Shown here in pieces: positions 1 to 7,921 of a stretch of 11,086 bases of DNA. The translations under genes were made by a program, and so were the position numbers. The notes under the pieces are model-generated. The model was given only the letters and a program-made list of their open reading frames with translations, had not been told where the DNA came from and did no database searches. Position 1 is the stretch's first letter. Every line of letters starts with the position of its first letter. This stretch comes from Burkholderiales bacterium (GTDB lineage Bacteria > Pseudomonadota > Gammaproteobacteria > Burkholderiales > Usitatibacteraceae), in contig JANXWW010000080.1 in the NCBI GenBank assembly GCA_025350945.1, positions 1 through 11,086 on the forward strand, given 5' to 3'.

Positions 1-1
1 A

Positions 2-690
2 CAAGATGCCGCGAATCGAAATCCCGGTTTTTCATTTTTTGGCTCCACCTTACTCGTTGCCAATAGCCCGGATATGCTGGATGGTACCGGCGATGTTTAT
101 CACATGAGCGGTTTGGCGTGGCGTAGCGCGCATGGCACGGCGCGGCGCACGGCACGACGCACTGCACGATTCAACGCGCCAACGATCGAACATGAAATTT
201 TCAGCCCGTGCGCTGCTGCGGCGCTTTATCGCCGGGATGCCTGTCTGAAGGTAGGCGGATTTGACGAAAATTTTTTTGTTATATGGAAGACGTGGATCTC
301 GGATTCCGATTGCGCCTCGCGTGCCATCGGTGTATGCAAGTTCCAGCCGCCATCGCGCATCATATTGGCTCTGCCAGCAGTGGCGGTCAACACAGCGATT
401 TCGCCACGTATCACAGCCATCGTAACCTAGTGTGGACATTTGTCAAAAATATGCTCGCGCCGCTTTTTTGGCTATTGCTGCCACTGCATCTGGCGTTGAA
501 CGTGATGACGATTATCGCGATCTCAATGCGCGGACAAACCCGCACGATTTTGCGCGCGAAACGGGATGCATTGCGCGGGCTTCCTCACGCGTGGCGTAAG
601 CGTGATGAAATTCAGCGCACGCGCGTGGCGCGCAGCGCAGAAATTTGGTGCTTGCTAAACAAACGCATTAGCCTGAAGCGGCGTGGCTAA
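2..690 (+). pseudogene. Family 2 glycosyltransferase, 3' part, interrupted by a -1 frame change
   Basis: This is the C-terminal part of a GT2-type glycosyltransferase, the class that transfers sugars from nucleotide-sugar donors during LPS or capsule synthesis. The gene starts left of the window. Reading begins in one frame (FSPCAAAALYRRDACLKVGG, then FDENFF) and continues in the -1 frame from base 277 as CYMEDVDLGFRLRL, then VPAAIAHHIGSASSGG. Joined, the two pieces give the usual late GT2 pattern: GGFDE, an acidic EDVDL motif, and an HHxGSAS segment. They are followed by a hydrophobic stretch (about 455-520) and a basic tail typical of this subfamily. The switch lies in the T run at 271-277; one extra T, or a -1 ribosomal slip, restores the family sequence. 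Without it, translation stops at 428-430. The break could be a sequencing error, a true mutation or programmed frameshifting. The family call is firm; the functional state is not. Confidence 0.8.
137..172 (+). repeat. 12-bp tandem repeat, three copies, inside the GT2 gene
   Basis: Three consecutive 12-base units (137-148, 149-160, 161-172) encode TARR, TARR and TARF in the glycosyltransferase frame. The copies differ by a few bases. Their 12-base length keeps the reading frame, so gain or loss of a unit would change only the length of a basic, surface-exposed loop. Confidence 0.75.
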
Positions 691-758
691 ACATCAATAC
701 TGGCGCGCTATTCAGAACAAAAATAGCTGAAGATGCCCACCGATATTAGACTTTTATT

Positions 759-3700
759 TTAGCTTACGCTGTGCACGTGCTGCTGCAAATCCAGAATTTC
801 TGCCAACGCTTCACACGCGCGCGCCCGCGAAAAGTAGCGCTCAATATTATCCAGCCCGCCTTGCCGCAGCCGATTCCAGAGCGCTTCGTCCGTATGCAAG
901 CGAATCACCGCATCAGCAAATGCCTCCGGCGAATCGGCGACGAGCACATTGACACCACCTTCCAGATACATGCCCTCGGTTGAAACCGGCGTGGCCACTA
1001 CCGGCACACCATATTGCATCGATAAATTCACTTTGCCTTTCACACCTGCGCCGTAACGTAGCGGCGATATTGAAAGTTTGGCGTGGCGATAATGGTCAGC
1101 CACGTCTTCAACAAAACCGGCAATCACGAAATCATTTGCCGCAAATTTTTGCAAGCTAGGCGGCACGTTGCTGCCGATGATGGTGGTGATGAGTTGCGGC
1201 GTTTTTTTCCTGAGAATCGGCAGTACGTTTTCAACATACCAGGTGATCGCATCCAGATTCGGCGGGTGGCGAAAGCCGCCAATAAATAATATGCCATCGC
1301 GCTTTGCGAATGGTTTCGAACCGGGCATGTTTTCGTGAATGGTGGCAACGATTTCCACCTGCACACTTGGCACCAATTCTGCCAACAGTTTTTTTTCGGC
1401 TGGGCTCACAACTAAGGTTAAATCGGCGTGCGACATCGCGTTAAGTTCCTGCATGCGCATACGTTGTGCTGCCGCGCGCAGCAGCGAGCTGTCACCCGTG
1501 GTTGCCGCCAGCGCGGCCTGCCGCTCTTCACGAACAAAATGCAAATCCACGGTATCAAATATTAGTTTCGCTCGTGGTGCGCAGCGCTTGACAAGATCAA
1601 CGTATTTGCAGGCAACTGTCGCACGCGACAAGATCACCACATCAAATTTCGCCGCTTCGCTTTCCAGATAGTCAGGTATAGATGCCAAATACGGGTGGAA
1701 CAAAACTTCCACGCCCAGCGCCTGAATCTGGCTCACATACGGCTCGCGATATTCGCGGTTATCCGCAACGAAAGTCACTTTGCAATTAAGCTCCGCCATC
1801 AGGCGCAGCATCTCGAACATGCGCATAGATCCCGCGTCGTGATCCGGCGTGAGCATGCATGCATCCACCACCAACACGCGGCGCGTGGTGTAGCGATCAC
1901 GCTCCCATTGCGGCGCTGTGCCGTTCACGCGATGTTTTGCCAACACGGGCTGCCAGCGTTTTGCAAACATCGCCTGATTCGTCACCTGATGTTGCTTCAC
2001 ACCTTGCGTGACGTCGGTACCGGAGCTGCGGCCTTCGAAATGCACCACCACCGCACGCGGCTGATACATCACGCGCTGATGAGCCTCGCGCACACGAAAA
2101 GCCAAATCCGTATCTTCGTAATACGCGGGCACATAGCGCTCGTCGAAGCCGCCAAGTGACATCCAAAATTCACGCCGCAGCATCAAACATGCGCCGGAAC
2201 AATAATCCACTTCACGCAAATAATTGTATTCAGGTTTGTTGGCATCATCATTGCGGCCCACATTCCAGGCTGAGCCGTCCCGCCAGACAATGCCACCCGC
2301 CTCCTGCAACACGCCATCGGGATAAATAAGCTTTGCGCCCACCATGCCGATATTTTTGTGTTGAACAAAAACATCCAACATCGCCTGTAGCCAGCCATTA
2401 GTCAAAATAATATCGTTATTCAAAATAACCACATACTTGCCGCGCGCAATTTCAACACCAAGATTACAGGTTCGCAAAAATCCCAGATTTTTTTCGTTGC
2501 GAACAAATTGCACGCCGTCAATTTTTGCCAACTCGGTCGCGGCTAATATGGGCGAACAATCGTCCATCACAATCACTTCAATATCATGTGCAGCGCAAGT
2601 CGCGGCTATGCTTTTGAGACAGGTGAAGGTGAGCAAATGCTGACCGTAAACGGGAATGACAAGCGAGAACTTTGGCAATACAGCATGCGGCACTTGCAGC
2701 GGGACAATTGATTCTTCAATTGCGTGCAGCGCCGCACTCGGCTTCACAAATCCGTCATTACGACTCAATTTTTCGCGCACGCGTCCATACAGCGCCGCAG
2801 CGCCTTCTTCACGCAGAATATGCGTAGCAGTGGCGGCCTGATGTGGCAAACGGCGCGCGCTGTAGCGAAGCCGTGTGACTCGCTTGATTGCTGTTTTTCC
2901 CGAATGGACAATTGATCGAAGTGGCGCAGTCAGTTTCCACGATGTGCTCGCCTGAATTTCATCGAACGCATGACGCGCTTCGTCGCGTTCCTGTTCCAGT
3001 GATTCACGCTGGGCATTCAGCGCCGCGCGCAATGCTTCCTGCTCCTGCAAATGCGAATCGCGCTGCGCGATCATATCGTTTAACACATGCTTTGCGTTCG
3101 CAATCTGCATATCGGCAATATCAACGCGGCGCCTAAACTCATTGAGAGAATCCAGATGGCCGCAATCCACACCTGCCGCCAGCAAATCATGCAATGAATA
3201 TTCACGCTCAGCACCCGACGGAAATTTCAAAAAAAATTGACCTGGTTCCAGCTGAGCCTTGATCGAAGTAGATCGCGAAGCAGCTCGTGCTGCCAACGGC
3301 TGAAGATAGCGCAGGCGATATTGCTCAAGCTCGCGCGCAGCTTGAAGTGCCGCATCGGGCGCACTCACATGTTGCACACGCTGCGCACCGCATATTTTGA
3401 TGAGCGCTGCATTCCACGTTGTTGCAGCTGCATTCCATTCCAGCAAGGTTGCGGCGGGATAGCCGCGCAAACGCTCCTTGAACGAACCCAGATTCGACGC
3501 GATAATCGGTCGCCCTGTCGCCATCGCCGCACTCAAGGTATAGGAAAAACTTTCGGGTATTTGTGAGGGAAATAGAAATGCGTCGGGCCGCGTTAACGCA
3601 ATGCGCCGCGCCAAATCCTCATCACGATAACTGCCTGAAATTTCAATCGGCAAATAAGGCCACTGTGGCACCGGTCGCGAAGTGTGGCCCAATAGCGAAA

Positions 3701-5219
3701 ACGCCAGAGGCAATTTTTTTTCATGCGCATCACGCGCACAATTTTCGAGTACATCAAGACCTTTTTCAGGCGTCAATCCACCGAGCAGCACAACTTTAAA
3801 ATCAGCATCGTGTACTTTTGAAGGCAAGACAAAATGCGGCCAGATTTCGCATTTCAAATCCGGAAAAAATGCTTCGACACGATTTGCCAAATCACGCGAC
3901 GGGCTGATCACACGTTCGGCCTGTTTCAAGAGAACACCAAAACGTAATCGCCATTCGGCTACGCTCAGACCCCACGCGTGGTCACGCACACTGTTGGCAT
4001 CATCATCCGGCATGGCTGCACCTCGCGAGAGATGGTATTGCGGCGTGATAGGAAAGTAATCGTGCAGGGTGATATCGAGTGGCACCTGCAATCGTTCGGC
4101 CATGGTCAGGACTTCAATCGGCAAGCCATGCACGTGATGCAGATGCATGCGACTCACACCCAATTCAGGTGCCAATTGAAGCAGTTGTTCAAGCGCAGAA
4201 TGCGCTTTGAAAAACACTTGAAATGTCTCACCCGCTCGCAACCATGTGAGCGAAAGATTGTTGCCGCGCTCGGGGCGCAGCAGGATGACGTCACTTTCAG
4301 CCTCGACCAGTTTTGCCAGATCACGCACATGACGTTCCGTGCCGCCACCCCAGTCGTGCGTCACCATTAAAATCCGTGGCCGCACTGATGATTTCAAGCG
4401 CGCAATATCGACAGCACAGCGGAGAGGGCGTGCCGGATCGCGTTCAAAAAAATCAGCGACTTTGGCACGATAGTCGGGATGGCGCGCATCGATGATGGCT
4501 TGCGCGGTATTTTTGCGATCCGATGATTCATGCACAAAAGAAACTTCGCCCTGATGCGCCACGAAAACATCAGCACACAAAAGATGTCGATAGCCCGCTG
4601 CGACTGCGCGAAAACACCAGTCGTTTTCCTCACCATAACCACGGCCAAAAGCGGCCTCGTCAAACGCTCCTATCTTTTCGATCACCGCGCGGCTCATCCA
4701 CATGCAAAAGCCCACACCGGTGGGAATTTCCACGTATTGTTGCGCATTGACCGTGGCGAAATGTTGATCGAGTGCTACCAATTCTTCACCACTCGGCATG
4801 GCTTGGCTTTCACCGATTTTCGGGTAACTGCACAAAGTGGCGTTGTTTGAAAACGGCGTCACGGATGCAATGGTTGCGTCCGTTTTTACACACGCCACAC
4901 ACGCCAGCATGCGATCCAGCCAGTTGCCATTGACGAGCGTATCGCTGTTCAGCAGCAACACATCACGATCCGGATGAAGCGCCATCGCACGATTACAAGT
5001 CACGACAAATCCCAGATTTTTTTCATTTGTCAGCAGCGTGATTTTTTCCGCCGTTACCAGACTAGCCAGAAAATCCGTCATACCCGGTTCAGGGCTGGCG
5101 TCATTGACGATGACTAATTCAAAACGTGTTTTATTGGTGGCCGCCAGCACGCTGTTGATGCACGCTTTAGTCTCGGCGAGCCCGCGATAAACAGGGATGA
5201 TGATGTCGGTGATATTCAC
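759..5219 (-). CDS. Four-domain glycosyltransferase (GT2-GT4-coiled coil-GT2-GT4)
   Basis: A 1486-residue multifunctional glycosyltransferase, probably cytoplasmic or membrane-associated, building a surface glycan. The first GT2 domain (about 1-265) has IIIPVYRG, a DxD-like NSD at 91-93 and GEENDWCFR. A GT4 domain follows (about 281-640) with GGGTERH near 291-297 and PESFSYTLSAAMATGRP at 555-571; the second Glu of the usual EX7E motif is Ala564. Residues about 690-757 are rich in E, Q, R and A and look like a coiled coil, ending in STSWKLTAPLR, a linker often seen in large polysaccharide glycosyltransferases. The second GT2 domain (about 848-1098) has FSLVIPVYG, NND at 934-936 and YYEDTDLAFR. 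The last GT4 domain (about 1113-1475) has GAGVKGKVNLSMQYGVPVVAT. The start is GTG at 5217-5219, exactly where the first GT2 domain begins; no in-frame ATG lies between it and the upstream stop. No membrane span is obvious. Donor and acceptor sugars cannot be read from the sequence. Confidence 0.93.
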   Translation of the reverse strand: MNITDIIIPVYRGLAETKACINSVLAATNKTRFELVIVNDASPEPGMTDFLASLVTAEKITLLTNEKNLGFVVTCNRAMALHPDRDVLLLNSDTLVNGNWLDRMLACVACVKTDATIASVTPFSNNATLCSYPKIGESQAMPSGEELVALDQHFATVNAQQYVEIPTGVGFCMWMSRAVIEKIGAFDEAAFGRGYGEENDWCFRAVAAGYRHLLCADVFVAHQGEVSFVHESSDRKNTAQAIIDARHPDYRAKVADFFERDPARPLRCAVDIARLKSSVRPRILMVTHDWGGGTERHVRDLAKLVEAESDVILLRPERGNNLSLTWLRAGETFQVFFKAHSALEQLLQLAPELGVSRMHLHHVHGLPIEVLTMAERLQVPLDITLHDYFPITPQYHLSRGAAMPDDDANSVRDHAWGLSVAEWRLRFGVLLKQAERVISPSRDLANRVEAFFPDLKCEIWPHFVLPSKVHDADFKVVLLGGLTPEKGLDVLENCARDAHEKKLPLAFSLLGHTSRPVPQWPYLPIEISGSYRDEDLARRIALTRPDAFLFPSQIPESFSYTLSAAMATGRPIIASNLGSFKERLRGYPAATLLEWNAAATTWNAALIKICGAQRVQHVSAPDAALQAARELEQYRLRYLQPLAARAASRSTSIKAQLEPGQFFLKFPSGAEREYSLHDLLAAGVDCGHLDSLNEFRRRVDIADMQIANAKHVLNDMIAQRDSHLQEQEALRAALNAQRESLEQERDEARHAFDEIQASTSWKLTAPLRSIVHSGKTAIKRVTRLRYSARRLPHQAATATHILREEGAAALYGRVREKLSRNDGFVKPSAALHAIEESIVPLQVPHAVLPKFSLVIPVYGQHLLTFTCLKSIAATCAAHDIEVIVMDDCSPILAATELAKIDGVQFVRNEKNLGFLRTCNLGVEIARGKYVVILNNDIILTNGWLQAMLDVFVQHKNIGMVGAKLIYPDGVLQEAGGIVWRDGSAWNVGRNDDANKPEYNYLREVDYCSGACLMLRREFWMSLGGFDERYVPAYYEDTDLAFRVREAHQRVMYQPRAVVVHFEGRSSGTDVTQGVKQHQVTNQAMFAKRWQPVLAKHRVNGTAPQWERDRYTTRRVLVVDACMLTPDHDAGSMRMFEMLRLMAELNCKVTFVADNREYREPYVSQIQALGVEVLFHPYLASIPDYLESEAAKFDVVILSRATVACKYVDLVKRCAPRAKLIFDTVDLHFVREERQAALAATTGDSSLLRAAAQRMRMQELNAMSHADLTLVVSPAEKKLLAELVPSVQVEIVATIHENMPGSKPFAKRDGILFIGGFRHPPNLDAITWYVENVLPILRKKTPQLITTIIGSNVPPSLQKFAANDFVIAGFVEDVADHYRHAKLSISPLRYGAGVKGKVNLSMQYGVPVVATPVSTEGMYLEGGVNVLVADSPEAFADAVIRLHTDEALWNRLRQGGLDNIERYFSRARACEALAEILDLQQHVHSVS

Positions 5220-5266
5220 TTGAGCTTCATTTGGGTGCTTGATTTTTTGTACATGTGCTGGATTTG

Positions 5267-5272
5267 ATTATA
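5267..5272 (-). promoter_or_regulatory. Candidate -10 box for the large glycosyltransferase gene
   Basis: On the minus strand this is a perfect TATAAT, about 50 bases upstream of the GTG start. No good TTGACA-like -35 box lies at the right distance, so the promoter may be activator-dependent or the match may be chance. Confidence 0.4.
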
Positions 5273-5293
5273 GTTGAGCAGCATGTGCGCTCA

Positions 5294-5317
5294 CCACGAT
5301 GCCACGATGCCACGATG
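5294..5317. repeat. Three perfect tandem copies of the octamer CCACGATG
   Basis: Three identical 8-base units at 5294-5301, 5302-5309 and 5310-5317 lie in the 115-base gap between the EamA gene and the large glycosyltransferase gene. They start 21 bases upstream of the TATAAT box, covering the -35 region and the DNA beyond it. They could be slippage-prone repeats or regulator sites; nothing proves either. Confidence 0.7.
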
Positions 5318-5334
5318 AAAAATCATGGCGCGTA

Positions 5335-6267
5335 TTAACTTGCGCTTATCTCATCAGCACTTGGTAATTTTTTGCTGACACTGCGTGTCGATAAAAATAT
5401 CCCCAGCAGCAAAAGTGAAAAACCGGCCAACTGCAGCGGCTGAAAACGTTCATCAAATATCCACCACGCCAACATTGCAGACGCAATCGGCTCACCCAAA
5501 ATCGCTACGGCCACGACGGTCGCGGGCGCATGTTTTAACGACCAATTAATACCGGTATGACCGAGCAATTGTGGGCCAATCGCCAGTCCTGCGAGGCATG
5601 CCCACGCTATTGGGGTGAAGCCGATCAGCGGCGCTTGTGTGGCGACAGCGCAGGCGAACAGTGTAAGCGCAGCACTCAAATAAACCAGCCAGATATAAGT
5701 GAGCAACGAGAATGTTTGCCGGAGCCTGCGGCCGATCAGCAGATAACCGCAAACGGTAAGTGAGCCCACCACGGCGAGTGCGTTACCGAGCATAGGGTTG
5801 CTGCCCACATTGGCAGCCACGGCACGTGCGTCTGACAAGAAAATGAGCGCGCTTCCCAGCATGGCGGCGGCAATGCCAACCACCAGCGTGCGTTGCAAAC
5901 GTTCACGAAAAATAAGCCACGACACCAGCGCAATCCAGATCGGATTGGTCGTCACCAGCGCCGTGCTGCTCGCCACCGATGTATAGGAAAGTGATGCGAT
6001 CCACGATGCAAAATGTGCCGCCAGGAAAATGCCGGAAGCCACGGCCAGCAATGCGCTTTTGAGTGACAGTGCGGCGATTTCACTTCTGGTCGCGGGCTTG
6101 GCAATCACGATAAACGTGAGGATAAACGCCGCAAACCCCAAGCGCCATGTGGCAATTGACAGTGATGCAACACCCTCGCCGAGCGCACCACGAATCATGA
6201 TGGCGGAGGTTGAAACGATGGCAACAGAGGCACCCAACACCGACATGGGTAGTGCGCGGAAATTCAT
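5335..6267 (-). CDS. EamA/DMT-family transporter
   Basis: A 310-residue inner-membrane protein of the drug/metabolite transporter superfamily, with two EamA repeats (about 9-144 and 158-293) and about ten predicted membrane segments, the usual size for the family. Family-like marks are the segment around TSVASSTALVTTNPIWIAL (96-114) at the end of the first repeat and VAVAILGEPIASAMLAWWIF (252-271) in the second, followed by DERFQPLQLAG. Such proteins export amino acids, metabolites or drugs, but the substrate cannot be told here. It starts at ATG 6265-6267; the ribosome site is weak. It follows the eight-cysteine protein gene by 134 bases on the same strand, so the two may share a transcript. 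Confidence 0.92.
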   Translation of the reverse strand: MNFRALPMSVLGASVAIVSTSAIMIRGALGEGVASLSIATWRLGFAAFILTFIVIAKPATRSEIAALSLKSALLAVASGIFLAAHFASWIASLSYTSVASSTALVTTNPIWIALVSWLIFRERLQRTLVVGIAAAMLGSALIFLSDARAVAANVGSNPMLGNALAVVGSLTVCGYLLIGRRLRQTFSLLTYIWLVYLSAALTLFACAVATQAPLIGFTPIAWACLAGLAIGPQLLGHTGINWSLKHAPATVVAVAILGEPIASAMLAWWIFDERFQPLQLAGFSLLLLGIFLSTRSVSKKLPSADEISAS

Positions 6268-6401
6268 ATTATTTTTCTATTGATAAGACGCCGGGCGAAT
6301 CAAATAAATCATGCCGAGGTCACCAACTGACGCGCCTTGCGAAGCAAAAATGCCCCAGGAAGTGCGCCGGCGCTGGTGTTGCAGCCTATGCACACTTTAA
6401 T

Positions 6402-6767
6402 TCAGTGCCCCATCGGGCTTTCAGACGTGGTGGTCGCAACGCATTTCATAAACTCGCGACCTTGATTCGCTTCACAAGTTTTGAACGCCTTCGTCTCAGC
6501 AACGCAGCTATCGGCCGCCTTGTCAGCGAGCCTGGTGCAGTCAAGCGGATTGGCTAACAGAAATTCGCGGTCACAGGCAAAATGCGCACCGCCTTTGAGG
6601 GGGCCACACTTCTCTGCCATCTTGATGTGACGTTCACATCGCAGTTTTTCGATGTCCTCCTTCTTGTCGCAGCCGCTCACATGCGCACTCGCGCCAGAAG
6701 AAAGTAACGCAAATAGCGCGGCTGAGAAAATGGAGAGGATGGTTAATGTTGTGAAATTATTTTGCAT
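6402..6767 (-). CDS. Small secreted protein with eight evenly spaced cysteines
   Basis: I do not recognise the family. With the start at ATG 6765-6767 the protein has 121 residues. It begins with a Sec signal peptide: a polar start (MQNNF), a hydrophobic core (TILSIFSAALFALLSS) and a likely cleavage after ASA, before HVSG. An upstream in-frame ATG at 6825-6827 would add 20 polar residues ahead of the signal peptide, so the inner start is preferred; AGAGAA lies about eight bases before it. The mature part, about 93 residues, is charged and holds eight cysteines spaced by 10, 9, 10, 11, 10, 9 and 10 residues, suggesting disulfide-linked helical hairpins in the periplasm. An even number of cysteines and no heme CxxCH motif argue for disulfides rather than cytochrome. 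It is divergent from the receptor genes. Confidence 0.8.
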   Translation of the reverse strand: MQNNFTTLTILSIFSAALFALLSSGASAHVSGCDKKEDIEKLRCERHIKMAEKCGPLKGGAHFACDREFLLANPLDCTRLADKAADSCVAETKAFKTCEANQGREFMKCVATTTSESPMGH

Positions 6768-6897
6768 ATAAATTTTCTCTTTGGTTTTCAATTTTGCTTC
6801 TTGCATGACTTGCCATTGTATCGCCATGCGGTGTAATGCAAACTCATCTCAACATGTATTATTAATTACAAATCATCCAATAAACCAGAATGTTTAC

Positions 6898-6901
6898 AGG
6901 A
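6898..6901 (+). promoter_or_regulatory. Ribosome binding site of the first Bug receptor
   Basis: AGGA lies seven bases before the ATG at 6909. This supports that start over the internal ATG at 6930, which would shorten the signal peptide. Confidence 0.5.
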
Positions 6902-6908
6902 CTTTCGC

Positions 6909-7904
6909 ATGTCATTTGATTACACTCGCATGGCCGGAATTTTTTCAATTTCTGCTCTGGGGCTCAGCCTCATTTTTGGCAGCACTGCAACGGCACAATC
7001 CGGCACGTTCCCCACCAAACCCATTCGCATTATTATCGGCTTCCCGCCCGGCGGCGCGACTGACATTTTGGGACGTGATTTCGCGGCGAAACTTGCCGAC
7101 GAATTAAAGCAGCAAGTCATCATCGAAAACAAACCCGGTGCGGGCGGTACGATAGGCGCAGATCTCACCGCCAAGGCCGCGCCAGACGGCTACACACTGA
7201 CCATCGGCACCACCAGCAACCACGCGATTGCGCCCAGCCTGTATAAAAAATTGCCTTACGATCCGGTCAAGGATTTCGCCCCAATCACGATGCTGGCCGT
7301 GTCGCAAAACGTGGTGGTGATTAATCCGTCGCTGCCAATCAACAACATCAAGGAATTAGTGGCGTACGCAAAGGCGAATCCAGGCAAAATGAATTACGGT
7401 TCCAGCGGTAACGGCACGATTTCGCATCTCACCGGTGAAATGTTTAATGCGCTGAGCGGCACTGAGATTCAGCACATTCCGTACAAGGGCAGCGCGCTGG
7501 TTTTTCCGGATTTATTGTCGGGTCAAATTTCGATGATGTATGACTCGACGATTTCGGTCGGCGCGTTAATCAAATCCGGCAAAGTCAAAGCACTAGCGAT
7601 GACCGGTGCCAAGCGTTCGAAGCAAATGCCGGAGCTGCCCACCGTGGCAGAGGCAGGCTATTCCGGGTTTGATTCGAGCAACTTTTTCGGTTTCTTCGCG
7701 CCCGCTGGTACGCCGAAAGATATTATCGACAGGCTGCTTGCGGCATCAGTGAAGGTGCTGGCATCGCCTGATTTGCAGGAACGCTTTGCCACACAAGGTG
7801 CCGAAGTGGTGGCGAATAAACCGGCAGATGCGATGGCAATGGTGAAAGCAGATATTGCCAAATGGGCGGATGTGCAGAAAAAATCCGGTGCGAAAATTGA
7901 CTAA
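6909..7904 (+). CDS. Bug-family (TctC-like) periplasmic solute receptor, first copy
   Basis: A 331-residue extracytoplasmic solute receptor of the tripartite tricarboxylate transporter type. Such proteins bind carboxylates or related small acids in the periplasm and hand them to a TctAB membrane complex. The signal peptide spans about 1-29, ending STATAQ. The mature protein carries the family marks: FPTKPIRIIIGFPPGGATD near the start, ENKPGAGGTIGAD, APDGYTL, LYKKLPYDPVKDFAPIT, NYGSSGNGT, HIPYKGS, LPTVAEAG and FFAPAGTPK. Length is normal for the family. No tctA or tctB lies in the window, so it is an orphan receptor here, as is common in Burkholderiales. The ligand is unknown. Confidence 0.95.
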   Translation: MSFDYTRMAGIFSISALGLSLIFGSTATAQSGTFPTKPIRIIIGFPPGGATDILGRDFAAKLADELKQQVIIENKPGAGGTIGADLTAKAAPDGYTLTIGTTSNHAIAPSLYKKLPYDPVKDFAPITMLAVSQNVVVINPSLPINNIKELVAYAKANPGKMNYGSSGNGTISHLTGEMFNALSGTEIQHIPYKGSALVFPDLLSGQISMMYDSTISVGALIKSGKVKALAMTGAKRSKQMPELPTVAEAGYSGFDSSNFFGFFAPAGTPKDIIDRLLAASVKVLASPDLQERFATQGAEVVANKPADAMAMVKADIAKWADVQKKSGAKID

Positions 7905-7921
7905 ATTTTTACAGAAAAATT

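Noticed and set aside
707..727. Inverted repeat GCTATT/AATAGC between the two convergent glycosyltransferase genes, as a terminator.
   Set aside because: Only six mostly A/T pairs and no T run directly after it; too weak to call.
1695..2159. Long + strand reading frames inside the large glycosyltransferase gene (this and several similar ones).
   Set aside because: They lie opposite conserved glycosyltransferase domains, have His/Arg/Ala-rich composition without recognisable motifs, and are antisense shadows.
5216..5230. Four-codon upstream frame MKLK whose TGA overlaps the GTG start of the large glycosyltransferase.
   Set aside because: The overlap is suggestive of coupling, but no ribosome site precedes the ATG and so short a frame is expected by chance.
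6268..6401. Possible terminator or small RNA around the GCGCCGGCGC palindrome in the gap between the eight-cysteine gene and the EamA gene.
   Set aside because: The palindrome has no proper loop and no T tract; I see nothing else in this 134-base gap.
6825..6827. Upstream ATG as the start of the eight-cysteine protein.
   Set aside because: It would place 20 polar residues in front of a normal signal peptide; the inner ATG at 6765-6767 fits far better.
6851..6863. TATTAT in the divergent gap before the first receptor gene as a promoter -10 box.
   Set aside because: The AT-rich context gives many such matches and no -35 element lies at the right distance.
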